From an uncultured Clostridia bacterium (GTDB taxonomy: Bacteria; Bacillota; Clostridia; Oscillospirales; Oscillospiraceae), in assembly GCA_945949735.1 (NCBI GenBank), contig CAMFFO010000009.1, positions 1 to 35,278 of the forward strand: a stretch of DNA of 35,278 nucleotides. The letters run 5' to 3'. Made by a program: the position numbers and the translations under genes. Below the pieces are notes generated by a model. That model worked only from the letters and a program-made list of their open reading frames with translations, ran no database searches and was not told the origin of the DNA. Positions 8,723 through 15,325 of the stretch are shown one piece after another; within the stretch, counting starts at the first letter, position 1; each line of letters starts with the position of its first letter.

Positions 8723-8948
8723 ACTTTTCCCTTTCAAAAACGGGGACAAAATGCCAAGTCAGAACATCCAATAAAAAGTTATAACTGGCGGAGAGAGAGG
8801 GATTTGAACCCCCGGGCCTGTTGCCAGGCCAGCGGTTTTCGAGACCCTGTTTTTGGGCGTTTCCTAGGTAAAAAGCAAAATTCCTTCCCTGGGTAAATGC
8901 GGTTTTACGTTGCAAAAACGGGGACTATTTGCCCAGGGTGGGGAAAGG
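8723..8948. other. attP: attP region (integrase attachment site)
   Basis: This intergenic stretch between the last rightward gene and the 3' end of the leftward integrase holds the tRNA-derived core (8786-8844). It is flanked by short repeats that could be integrase arm sites: CAAAAACGGGGAC occurs at 8735-8747 and again at 8913-8925, and a related inverted element (CGCCCAAAAACAGGG on the minus strand) lies at 8845-8859. CCTAGGTAAA (8863-8872) and CCTGGGTAAA (8888-8897) form another pair. Core plus flanking arm repeats is the usual arrangement of a tyrosine-integrase attP. The arm assignment is inference. Confidence 0.75.
8786..8844 (-). other. tRNA-Ser(CGA) 3' fragment, attP core
   Basis: On the minus strand this reads as the last three quarters of a serine tRNA: anticodon loop CTCGAAA (anticodon CGA), the 3' side of the anticodon stem, a long variable arm with a perfect stem (GGCCTG-GCAA-CAGGCC), a T arm with GGTTCAAATCC, the acceptor strand TCTCTCC, discriminator G and encoded CCA. 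The 5' half is absent: upstream of the anticodon loop the phage sequence no longer pairs with the stem. It is therefore not a functional tRNA but the segment that restores the host gene after integration. Confidence 0.85.
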
Positions 8949-10109
8949 CTAGATGGGAGCCATTCCGGGAAGGGAGACCCGGCGTCTCCCGTGATAGTAG
9001 AATTCCCCCGTGGTGGATGTGGAGACGTGGCCCACGGCGGCGGATACGTCCTCCAGGTCCGCGCCGGAGTCGATCTGGCAGGTCACGAAATTGTGGCGGA
9101 GCGCATAGAGCTGCATGGATCCGCTGGGGAGCCCCGCCTTTTGAAGAAGGGAGGAGAAGCCTGCTGTGAGGGCGGAGTTGTTTTTCCGGAAGAGCGCGGC
9201 GAAATCCGGGAAGAAAAGGCCGGACGGGTCTTCCGGCAGGGCATCCAGGACGGGGAGGAGGGACGGATCCGCCAGGAAGGAGACTTTCTTCCTGGCCCTG
9301 CTGGTCTTTTCCGGCATAAGCTCCACGGCTCCGTTTTTCACCTCCGAGCGGGAGAGGAGGCAGGCGTCGGATGGACGGAGGCCCGTGTAGTACAGGACGC
9401 GGATGAAGGAGGCCCAGCGGAAGGCGGGGATTCCCGAGGCGAGGACGTCCGGGTTGTCGTTGCACCAGGCAAGGAGACGGCGCGCCGTTTCCATGTCCAG
9501 AGGCTTCCTCTCCTTGTGGGATGCCGGCTCCCTGAGTTTCTTCCATGGCGCATCGATTCCGGCGCGGGAGAAGACCACGGAGAGGTCGGAGATGTAGTTG
9601 TTCCTTGTCTGGCCGGAAAGTCCGAGGTCATCCAGCGCCTTCCGGCACATGGCCACGTCCATCGTTCCCACGTCCCTGTCCTTCGCCCATTTTGCGAAGG
9701 CGGCGAAATGCGCCTCCCGCCCCTTGATGGTGCGTTCCTTCGCCCGGTCTTCCAGCGGGCATGCCTTGTATGCCTCGAACACCTCCGAGGCGGTGGTGAC
9801 GCTCCTGGGGAATATTTGCGAGATAATGTCCAGGCATCTCTGATACTCCCTTCTCTCCATCGTCCCGAGAGGGCCGGTCAGTTCCTCCATGGCCACCTCT
9901 CCCCTGGCCAGCTCCACGGCATAGCGGCACACGAGGGAGGAAAGCGCCCTGGCGGTCTTTTCCGCGTCAAGCTCCGAGAGGATTCTTCTGGCGGCCGCCT
10001 CCGCAGAGCGGCGGGATGTCTGGCCAGTGGACACCAGGTTGTCCCATCCGCATCTCCTTATCCTTAGATAATAGACTCCTCCCTTCTTCCTGAGAGCGGG
10101 ATTGCTCAC
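8949..10109 (-). CDS. int: Tyrosine recombinase / phage integrase
   Basis: A 386-residue integrase that inserts and excises the phage at attP. Catalytic residues are visible: R245 (TGLRPSDA), a lysine at 274/275 (RARKK), R338 in LYALRH, H361 in VGH and the nucleophile Y371 in EFYYH. The first histidine of the usual HxxR box II is replaced by tyrosine (Y335), a known natural variant in the family. The N-terminal half contains an arm-binding region and a SAM-like core-binding domain (about 100-200). The GTG start overlaps the stop of the upstream regulator gene (GTGA), so the two are coupled. The 3' end faces attP, the normal arrangement. Confidence 0.92.
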   Translation of the reverse strand: MSNPALRKKGGVYYLRIRRCGWDNLVSTGQTSRRSAEAAARRILSELDAEKTARALSSLVCRYAVELARGEVAMEELTGPLGTMERREYQRCLDIISQIFPRSVTTASEVFEAYKACPLEDRAKERTIKGREAHFAAFAKWAKDRDVGTMDVAMCRKALDDLGLSGQTRNNYISDLSVVFSRAGIDAPWKKLREPASHKERKPLDMETARRLLAWCNDNPDVLASGIPAFRWASFIRVLYYTGLRPSDACLLSRSEVKNGAVELMPEKTSRARKKVSFLADPSLLPVLDALPEDPSGLFFPDFAALFRKNNSALTAGFSSLLQKAGLPSGSMQLYALRHNFVTCQIDSGADLEDVSAAVGHVSTSTTGEFYYHGRRRVSLPGMAPI

Positions 10110-10435
10110 GTCCTGGCCTCCTGAAGGATGGAGAGGAACTCCGCCAGCGTCTCCTTGGGAAGATTCCTGGACATGGCGATGTCCACCGCCCGGAGGCGGT
10201 ATGCGTCCTCCGGAGAGGGGGGAAGGGGACGGGAAGGGCTTCCCATGGCGGGGATGGCCGCGCAAAGGCGGTCCCACGTGGCCCCGTTCACCCGGGGATG
10301 TGTCCCCTTGGCGATCTGGTAAAGAAGCTGGGGGGAAAGCCCGCACGCCCTGGCCAGGCCTGGCATACCGCCGGGCGTCTTCTCCGCCGCCTCCGTGATG
10401 GCGCGCCTCTCCTTCTCTGTCAACCCGCGGATCAT
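10106..10435 (-). CDS. HTH regulator, paralogue of the adjacent repressor
   Basis: A 109-residue DNA-binding protein with an XRE/Cro-type helix-turn-helix at about 25-60 (LARACGLSPQLLYQIAKG) and a C-terminal helical tail (DAYRLRAVDIAMSRNLPKET). The same architecture and clear similarity occur in the next leftward gene (10445-10876), so the two arose by duplication. A GAGGA site precedes the ATG. It lies between the repressor and the integrase in one leftward operon and overlaps int by four bases. It could tune lysogeny or integrase expression. The specific role is not visible from sequence. Confidence 0.7.
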   Translation of the reverse strand: MIRGLTEKERRAITEAAEKTPGGMPGLARACGLSPQLLYQIAKGTHPRVNGATWDRLCAAIPAMGSPSRPLPPSPEDAYRLRAVDIAMSRNLPKETLAEFLSILQEART

Positions 10436-10444
10436 GTTTATTCC

Positions 10445-10876
10445 TCACTTCCCTTGCAGTCGTTCCGCCTCTTCTCGAAGGACATCGACGACTTTTCTCA
10501 TTGTTTCTGGATCCAGCCCCAGAGCCAGCAGCCTGTCTTGGCATCTGAGGCGATAGGTATCCAGGGGAAAAGCTGCCCCGGCTATAGCCGTAGCCGGCGA
10601 GTTGCATCCACTCCCAGTCCGTGCGATAGCTATGGGCGTCTGCTGCCTGCCTGAGGTATTTCCTAGCGGGGATGCAAGTTCAGATAGTCCTTTCACGCTG
10701 GCGCAAAGCCTAAGCCATGTGTCCTCCTGGACAGCGGGATATTCACCCCTGAGGATTTTTGATATTGCCTGTGGTGCAATCCCTGTATCCCTTGCCAGAC
10801 GAGCGGAGGCCCCTCTGGCAGACCCTATGGCAGAGTTTATGTATTCTGAAATCTTGCTTGTGATCCTGAACCGCAT
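10445..10876 (-). CDS. HTH repressor-like regulator (CI-type candidate)
   Basis: A 143-residue protein with an XRE-type helix-turn-helix near residues 17-55 (LARDTGIAPQAISKILRG), a low-complexity linker, and a C-terminal tail (DTYRLRCQDRLLALGLDPET) paralogous to that of the downstream gene. The chosen ATG at 10876 has an AAGGAG site at ideal spacing; an ATG 14 codons upstream has none. It is the first gene of the leftward operon, divergent from the early rightward genes across a repeat-rich control region, the usual position of a lysogeny repressor. It lacks a LexA-like peptidase domain, so induction would not use RecA-stimulated self-cleavage. Confidence 0.72.
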   Translation of the reverse strand: MRFRITSKISEYINSAIGSARGASARLARDTGIAPQAISKILRGEYPAVQEDTWLRLCASVKGLSELASPLGNTSGRQQTPIAIARTGSGCNSPATAIAGAAFPLDTYRLRCQDRLLALGLDPETMRKVVDVLREEAERLQGK

Positions 10877-10996
10877 GTCCGCTCCTTGCGTTACTGTCAA
10901 GAATATGCAGGGTATCAAGAAAAAATCAAGAAAAAATCAAGAAATCAACTTGCAGAAGTAAATTGGAATGATAAATTCTCTTGCGGAGGTGATCCC
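10877..10996. promoter_or_regulatory. Divergent lysogeny control region with operator-like repeats
   Basis: Between the leftward repressor and the rightward RHH gene lie three copies of ATCAAGAAAA at 10914, 10925 and 10936, an 11-bp period that places each on the same face of the helix. A related GTCAAGAATA begins at 10897. A rightward promoter is plausible with TTGCAG at 10950-10955, a 16-base spacer and TAAATT at 10972-10977. A leftward promoter is plausible with TTGATT (10929-10924, minus strand), an 18-base spacer and TATTCT (10905-10900). The repeats overlap the leftward -35 and lie next to the rightward one, as expected of operators. Promoter calls are by eye. Confidence 0.6.
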
Positions 10997-11179
10997 ATGA
11001 AACCACGTAAGAAGTTCAAGACCTACGCACTAGAGGAAAACGCTGCCAACATGGTGGATCGGCTTTCCGACTCATTCAACCAGGCGAAGAGTGAAATCAT
11101 TCGCCAGGCTGTGCTCTCTTTTTTTAGGAAAAAAATCACTCTAAATGATAAAATAAAAAATCATGCCCACACCCGCTGA
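10997..11179 (+). CDS. Ribbon-helix-helix DNA-binding protein (Cro-like role)
   Basis: A 60-residue basic protein with the ribbon-helix-helix pattern: a short strand (KFKTYALEE), helix 1 (NAANMVDRLSDSF), turn, and helix 2 (AKSEIIRQAVLSFFRK). GGAGGT lies 7 bases before the ATG. As the first rightward gene opposite the repressor it is in the place of Cro/Arc-type regulators and probably acts on the repeats upstream. The gene is AT-richer than its neighbours. It overlaps the next gene by 17 bp if that gene uses its first ATG. Confidence 0.7.
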   Translation: MKPRKKFKTYALEENAANMVDRLSDSFNQAKSEIIRQAVLSFFRKKITLNDKIKNHAHTR

Positions 11180-11402
11180 CATGATTGACCGTGACGAGTT
11201 GACTCTTGGACAGAAGCTTCTCCTGGCTCTTCTAGGCCTTCTTGCCTTCCTTGCCTTCTACTGGATGACGGTGGACGCCCTGGACTGGCAGTGGGAGAGG
11301 TACGAAGAGGAGGCGGCGGAGTTCCGGGAGAAGTTCGAGGAGCAAGGCGACGACTGGTACGCCGTGATGTACGGAGAAGAAGAAGAGGAGGAAGAGAGAT
11401 GA
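11163..11402 (+). CDS. Small membrane protein with acidic tail
   Basis: A 79-residue protein with one strong transmembrane helix (KLLLALLGLLAFLAFYWM, about residues 18-35) and a very acidic C-terminus ending in a run of seven glutamates and an arginine. No ribosome site is obvious at 11163. ATG 11181, which avoids overlap with the previous gene, is an alternative start. Small membrane proteins in the early region of temperate phages sometimes act in superinfection exclusion or host takeover; nothing here identifies the function. It overlaps the next gene by ATGA. Confidence 0.55.
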   Translation: MPTPADMIDRDELTLGQKLLLALLGLLAFLAFYWMTVDALDWQWERYEEEAAEFREKFEEQGDDWYAVMYGEEEEEEER

Positions 11403-11626
11403 GACGCAACCCCACAATGACAATCGCCGCCGCCTGCGGACAGAGATGGCCCCGCGTGATGAACGCAATCCTGGCCTCCGCCTATTTGGGCATGACCGAG
11501 TACTACTTCAACAAGGACGAGTTCCTCCAGGGCCTTTCCTTCATGCGTGACGGCAAGAGATGGTGGGCAAGAGAGGACCTTGACGCGGCCGTGGACGACT
11601 GGAAGAGCGCCCAGGAATCCCGATGA
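11399..11626 (+). CDS. AlpA-like winged-HTH protein, probable excisionase
   Basis: A 75-residue protein whose second half (ASAYLGMTEYYFNKDE ... GKRWWAREDLDAAVDDW) follows the AlpA/excisionase pattern: an N-terminal helix-turn-helix with 'AxYLG', a wing, then a 'W.REDLDa' helix. Such proteins bend attP DNA and steer the integrase toward excision, or act as transcription activators. GAGGAAGAG precedes the ATG, which overlaps the upstream stop. Position in the rightward early operon, expressed when the repressor is off, agrees with excisionase. It is short, and homology is by pattern only. Confidence 0.6.
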   Translation: MRRNPTMTIAAACGQRWPRVMNAILASAYLGMTEYYFNKDEFLQGLSFMRDGKRWWAREDLDAAVDDWKSAQESR

Positions 11627-11639
11627 CATCCCGAGAAAA

Positions 11640-11690
11640 CCCCGGATTTACCCCTGTTTTACTCAGTTTTACCCTGTTTTAACCGCCTGA
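11640..11690. promoter_or_regulatory. Repeat-bearing intergenic spacer, possible operator
   Basis: The spacer before the recombination genes holds CCCTGTTTTAC at 11652-11662, CAGTTTTAC at 11664-11672 and CCCTGTTTTAAC at 11673-11684, two close copies and one partial in 33 bases, spaced 21 bp (two helical turns) between the close copies. This is the only AT-rich patch for about 3 kb. It could be a regulator-binding site or part of a promoter for the recombination/replication operon. No clear -35/-10 pair is assigned. Confidence 0.4.
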
Positions 11691-11719
11691 AACCCCAAGA
11701 AAAGAACAAGGAGCAAGAC

Positions 11720-12826
11720 ATGAACGAGACCCAGCCCCAGACCATGGCCCAGCAGGCCGCCCCCGTTTCCCCCGTCGCCACGGCATCCCCCGCAGACTCC
11801 CCGGCCGTCCAGGGAGAGCAGAGCCGCCTGGACATGATCCTGGCCAGCCACCAGGTTGACACGTCGCTTTTGGCCAGCATGGACAAGTGCGCGGAGATCG
11901 GGGCCTCCCTGGCCTGCCAGGGGGCCCGCTCCATCGGCGAGGAGTTCGCCCTGGTGTGCGCCTACGACGACCTCAAGGGGATGATGATGGGGAGCCGCCG
12001 CCTGGTGGACATCGCCATGAAGATGCAGAACAACCCCATGTACTTCAAGACCGACTCCCGGGAAGGCTACCCCGTCTCCACGGTGGTGGACTGCATGATC
12101 CAGGCCCGCCTCATGGGCCTCAAGTGGCGGGGGAACCAGTTCAACATCCTCCAGGGGAGACTCTACCTGACCAAGGAGGGGGCGGATTCCCTCATCTCCG
12201 CCATGGGGGTTCCCCATTCCGCCGTGGTGGGAAGCTTCACGTACGGCCCCGTCCTCAAGGGAGGGGTGGACCGGAACGGGCGGCAGATGGCGGACGTGGT
12301 GACGGTGGACGTGCCCGTCTCCGTCTACTGGCAGGAGGAGGGGAAGGAGATGCAGAAGGATCTCTCCTTCAACATCCGGATGAGCGCCAACAGCACCGTG
12401 GACGCCGTGAACGGGAAGGCGGAGAGCCACGCCGTCAAGTGGCTCTATAAATACCTCACCAGCAAGGCGGGCATCTCCTCCGCCGCCTTCGGGGAGGTGG
12501 ACGACTCCGCCAGCGCATCCCCCGTGGCTTCCCCCGTCTCCTCTCCTTCTCCCGCCATTGACAGCCGGAGAGCCGGAGCCCGCCGCCTTCCCGTTCGCGC
12601 CAAGAGCGAGGCGGAGATCCTGAAGGAGCAGATCCGGGAGAAGGTGCAGGATGCGCTGACCAAGGACGCCGAGTTCGAGATCCGTGCCTCCCAGCTTCTG
12701 GAGTGGCTGGAGAGACGGGGGACGCCCGTCTCCACCATGGAGGACTGCTCCGAGCTTCTGGATTGCCTACAAGGGACAGTGGCCGCCATGAGGGCGGAGA
12801 AGAATGCGGCAAATCTGGAGGGCTAG
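11720..12826 (+). CDS. Putative RecT-like single-strand annealing protein
   Basis: A 368-residue protein, the first of a recombination set. The N-terminal 40 residues are low-complexity (Pro, Ala, Ser). The core (about 60-260) contains a 'CMIQARLMGLKWRGNQFNI' block followed by GRLYLTKEGADSL, which resembles phage recombinases of the RecT/Red-beta type and related annealing-like families. A Ser/Pro-rich linker and a charged helical C-terminus follow. GGAG lies 7 bases before the ATG. Being followed by a RecB-like nuclease and an SSB strongly suggests a two-component recombination system. The annealing role is inferred. A different ssDNA-associated protein remains possible. Confidence 0.55.
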   Translation: MNETQPQTMAQQAAPVSPVATASPADSPAVQGEQSRLDMILASHQVDTSLLASMDKCAEIGASLACQGARSIGEEFALVCAYDDLKGMMMGSRRLVDIAMKMQNNPMYFKTDSREGYPVSTVVDCMIQARLMGLKWRGNQFNILQGRLYLTKEGADSLISAMGVPHSAVVGSFTYGPVLKGGVDRNGRQMADVVTVDVPVSVYWQEEGKEMQKDLSFNIRMSANSTVDAVNGKAESHAVKWLYKYLTSKAGISSAAFGEVDDSASASPVASPVSSPSPAIDSRRAGARRLPVRAKSEAEILKEQIREKVQDALTKDAEFEIRASQLLEWLERRGTPVSTMEDCSELLDCLQGTVAAMRAEKNAANLEG

Positions 12827-12830
12827 AAAG

Positions 12831-13952
12831 ATGAGAGACATGACCATGCATAGCGACTTCGCCCCCTCCTCCCTGGACCGCCTGGAGAAGTGCCCGGGAT
12901 CCTTCCGCGCCTGCCTTGGCATCCCGTCCCATGATACCGAGGCGAGCATCAGGGGGACGGACCTGCATGAGGCCATCGCCAAGGCCATCCGGGAAGGAGC
13001 GGAGGATCCCTCCGACCTTATCCCGGATGTCCGCCCCGCCTGGGACTTCTACCAGTCCCTCATCCGGGAGGACGACATCTCCCGGGAGACGGAGGTGCGG
13101 GTCTCCTACAAGACATTCTCCGGGGAGCTTTACTTCGGGACGGCCGACCTGGTGATCACCCGGGCGGACTCTTCCATCGTGCTGGTGGACTGGAAGTTCG
13201 GGCGGACCCTGGTCCCCGCCATCGGGAACCTCCAGATCGCCGCCTACGCCTGCGCCATCGCCCAGGAGAGGCGTCCTTCCCGGGTGGACGGTGTGATCTT
13301 CCAGCCCCTGGTCTCCGAGGAGCCTGCCGTGTGGGAGGACATCCCCTTGGAGGAGTCCAGGGACCGCATCCTCTCTGTCATCTCCGAAGCCAAGAGGGAA
13401 GACGCCCCCCTTTGCCCTGGGGAGCACTGCCGGTTCTGCCCCGCCTTCCAGGACGCCAGCTGCCCCGCCATCCGCACCTGCGCCAAGGCCATGGGGGAGG
13501 CCGTGTCCCGGCAGGATTCCCCCCTTGGGGAGTCCGCCATCGCCGAGGCGTCGGAGGAGCGCCTGGAGGCCTGGATGCGGGCGGTGCCCATGGTGGAGGC
13601 CTTCATTGGGAAACTGAAGGAGCGCGTCCTTTCCCTGGCAAAAGAGAACGGAGGGAAATATGCCGGATGCGCCATCAAGCGGACGAAGGGACGCCTGAAG
13701 GTCACCAATCCGGCAGGGCTTCTCCACGAGGTGCAGGCCCTCCCCGGGTTTTCCGAGAAGGACATCCTGGCCATCGTCGCCGGATGCGCCAGCGTCTCCG
13801 TCACCTCCCTCAAGGCCATGGCCAAGGAAGTCGCGGAAAGCAAGGAAGAGCGGAAGGAGCTGGACAGCGCCATCGCCGCTTTGGCGGAGGCATACGGGGA
13901 GAGAGGGGAGGACGCGGAGTCCCTTGTCCTTGTCCAGGAATCCCGGGAATAG
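12831..13952 (+). CDS. DUF2800-type RecB-like nuclease with Fe-S cysteines
   Basis: A 373-residue PD-(D/E)XK nuclease of the DUF2800 type found in phages. Visible are an early CP motif (C21), D106 in GTADLV and the DxK pair D120/K122 in VDWKFG. A cysteine cluster follows at C195, C200, C203 and C211 (CPGEHCRFCPAFQDASC). An N-terminal cysteine before and a cluster behind the nuclease core is the AddB/Cas4 layout that holds a 4Fe-4S cluster. The C-terminal 130 residues are helical and may form a partner-binding tail. GGAGG precedes the ATG by 8 bases. Likely a 5'-3' exonuclease paired with the upstream annealing protein for recombination or genome circularisation. Confidence 0.75.
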   Translation: MRDMTMHSDFAPSSLDRLEKCPGSFRACLGIPSHDTEASIRGTDLHEAIAKAIREGAEDPSDLIPDVRPAWDFYQSLIREDDISRETEVRVSYKTFSGELYFGTADLVITRADSSIVLVDWKFGRTLVPAIGNLQIAAYACAIAQERRPSRVDGVIFQPLVSEEPAVWEDIPLEESRDRILSVISEAKREDAPLCPGEHCRFCPAFQDASCPAIRTCAKAMGEAVSRQDSPLGESAIAEASEERLEAWMRAVPMVEAFIGKLKERVLSLAKENGGKYAGCAIKRTKGRLKVTNPAGLLHEVQALPGFSEKDILAIVAGCASVSVTSLKAMAKEVAESKEERKELDSAIAALAEAYGERGEDAESLVLVQESRE

Positions 13953-13966
13953 AGGAGGAGAAGAAG

Positions 13967-14377
13967 ATGGACATCAACAATGGAGCCATCACGGGGACGG
14001 TGAAGAACGTCCAGAGCCTCTCCACCAGGTCCGGGAGCCCGTACGCCGCCTTGGACCTTGAGATCCCGGAGTGGAACGGGAAGGAGAGAGTCCCTTCCAC
14101 GTACGGCTTCTCCTTCTTTGGAAAGGCGGCGGACGCCGTCCTTGCCTCCATCCGGCCGGGAGACTGCGCCATGGTCTCCTACAAGCTCCGCCACAACCGT
14201 AACGGGTATATGGACATCCAGGCCACCTCCGCCATGGTCATCCAGGCCAGGGACGAGAATCCTACGCCGTCCCAGCCTTCCAATGGAAGCGTCTCCTTCC
14301 CTTCCCAGGGAAGCGACCAGGCGCCTTCTCCCGTCCCTCCTCCCCCATCCCCCTACATGGAGCAGGATCTGTTCTAG
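13967..14377 (+). CDS. ssb: Single-stranded DNA-binding protein (SSB)
   Basis: A 136-residue OB-fold protein. The first 95 residues contain the strand pattern of SSB (GAITGTVKNVQSLSTRSG ... YGFSFFGKAADAVLA ... GDCAMVSYKL ... NGYMDIQAT). A Pro/Ser/Gln-rich linker leads to an acidic, aromatic tip, YMEQDLF, comparable to the DDIPF tip by which SSB recruits replication and repair proteins. A strong GAGGAG site lies before the ATG. It sits between the recombination nuclease and the replication initiator, serving both. Confidence 0.82.
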   Translation: MDINNGAITGTVKNVQSLSTRSGSPYAALDLEIPEWNGKERVPSTYGFSFFGKAADAVLASIRPGDCAMVSYKLRHNRNGYMDIQATSAMVIQARDENPTPSQPSNGSVSFPSQGSDQAPSPVPPPPSPYMEQDLF

Positions 14378-14398
14378 AGAGAAGAACGAGGCAAGGCC

Positions 14399-15325
14399 AT
14401 GAGCAGCGGATGGATCAAGATACACAGGAGAGTCCTTGGATGGCACCTTTACGGCGACATCCACTGCCGCCTCGTGTTCTTCCATCTCCTGCTCCTGGCC
14501 GACCGGACGGGGAAGGTCTCCCTGCCCCAGCGGAAGCTTGCGGAGGGGACTGGCATCACCCGCAAGGAACTCCGGGGAGCCCTGGCGAAGATGGCAGACA
14601 CCGGGGAGATCGACGTCATCCGGGGAGAGACTCCCATGGAGCCGGACACCTACATCATCCGCAAGTGGGTGGAATACCAAGGGAGAGAGGGAGATACGTG
14701 CGAAAGTTCAAAGGGCCCACGAAAGGGCCCACGAAAGGGCCCAGAAGAGAGCCTTGCAATGGAAGGACTTGGAGAAGAGGAGGGCCCTCAAAAAGGCCCG
14801 CAAAAGGGCCCATTTATAGGTACAAGAATAGTACAAGAAGTACAAGACTCTAAAGAGTCTTGTCCTGTCCTGTCCGCGCGCGTGCGCGAGGGACAGGACG
14901 ACAGGACAGGACAGGACATATCCGCAGGGGACGGAAAGCCCCTGGCGGGGCCGGGCGGACCGGCCGAGGCGGCGCGCGCATACCCCACCGCCCCGGAGGA
15001 GGTCGTCTGCATGGCCCGGGGGCTCGGCTACTCCATGTGCCTCAACGACGCGGCGGAGTGGCTCCGGATGAACTCCGCCTACGGATGGCGGGGGATGGAC
15101 GGGGAGCCCATCCGCACCTGGAAGAGGCTTCTGCGGGGATACCTGCGCCGGAACGACTTCCGCACCATGGCGCAGGTCGAGGCGGAGGAGAGGCTCCGCG
15201 CCGAGGAGGCCGCCAGGAGGCGGGCGCTCCTCGAGGAGAGGAGGCGGAGGGAACTGGAGGCGCGGGGGCCCATGGTCTCCGGCGAGGCGGCGACGGCCAT
15301 CCTCATGGGCGACGCGAAGGAATGA
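14399..15325 (+). CDS. Replication initiator / replisome organiser
   Basis: A 308-residue protein. The N-terminal 95 residues form a winged-helix DNA-binding domain (WIKIHRRVLGW ... LAEGTGITRKELRGALAKM) like phage replisome organisers. The middle is low-complexity with KGPRKGPRKGP and KGPQKGPQKGP repeats. The C-terminal part has the 'YGWRG..GEPIRTWKRLLRGY' pattern common in these initiators, then a long charged helix. Like lambda O, the gene carries DNA repeats that may be the origin itself (14710-14918). It follows ssb and overlaps the next short frame by ATGA. No helicase or helicase loader is evident nearby, so a host helicase would be recruited. Confidence 0.7.
   Translation: MSSGWIKIHRRVLGWHLYGDIHCRLVFFHLLLLADRTGKVSLPQRKLAEGTGITRKELRGALAKMADTGEIDVIRGETPMEPDTYIIRKWVEYQGREGDTCESSKGPRKGPRKGPEESLAMEGLGEEEGPQKGPQKGPFIGTRIVQEVQDSKESCPVLSARVREGQDDRTGQDISAGDGKPLAGPGGPAEAARAYPTAPEEVVCMARGLGYSMCLNDAAEWLRMNSAYGWRGMDGEPIRTWKRLLRGYLRRNDFRTMAQVEAEERLRAEEAARRRALLEERRRRELEARGPMVSGEAATAILMGDAKE
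14710..14918. repeat. Iteron cluster, AT-rich stretch and palindromes: candidate replication origin
   Basis: Inside the initiator gene are 12-bp direct repeats AAAGGGCCCACG at 14710-14721 and 14722-14733, with a variant at 14734-14745. Two further AAAGGCCC/AAAGGGCCC units lie at 14790-14812. An AT-richer stretch follows with three GTACAAGA repeats (14820, 14831, 14840). Next are a perfect 10-bp-arm hairpin with a 2-base loop (14842-14863) and a long inverted repeat of TGTCCTGTCCTGTCC (14861-14875) with its complement (14904-14918). Iterons, easily melted DNA and palindromes inside the initiator gene match the plan of the lambda origin. Origin activity is inferred. Confidence 0.6.

Noticed and set aside
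8786..8850. A complete functional tRNA
   Set aside because: The acceptor 5' strand, D arm and 5' anticodon stem are missing; it is an att identity block.
10110..10607. N-terminal extension of the integrase frame
   Set aside because: The frame stays open upstream only because it overlaps the regulator genes; the GTG at 10109 coupled to the upstream stop gives a normal integrase length.
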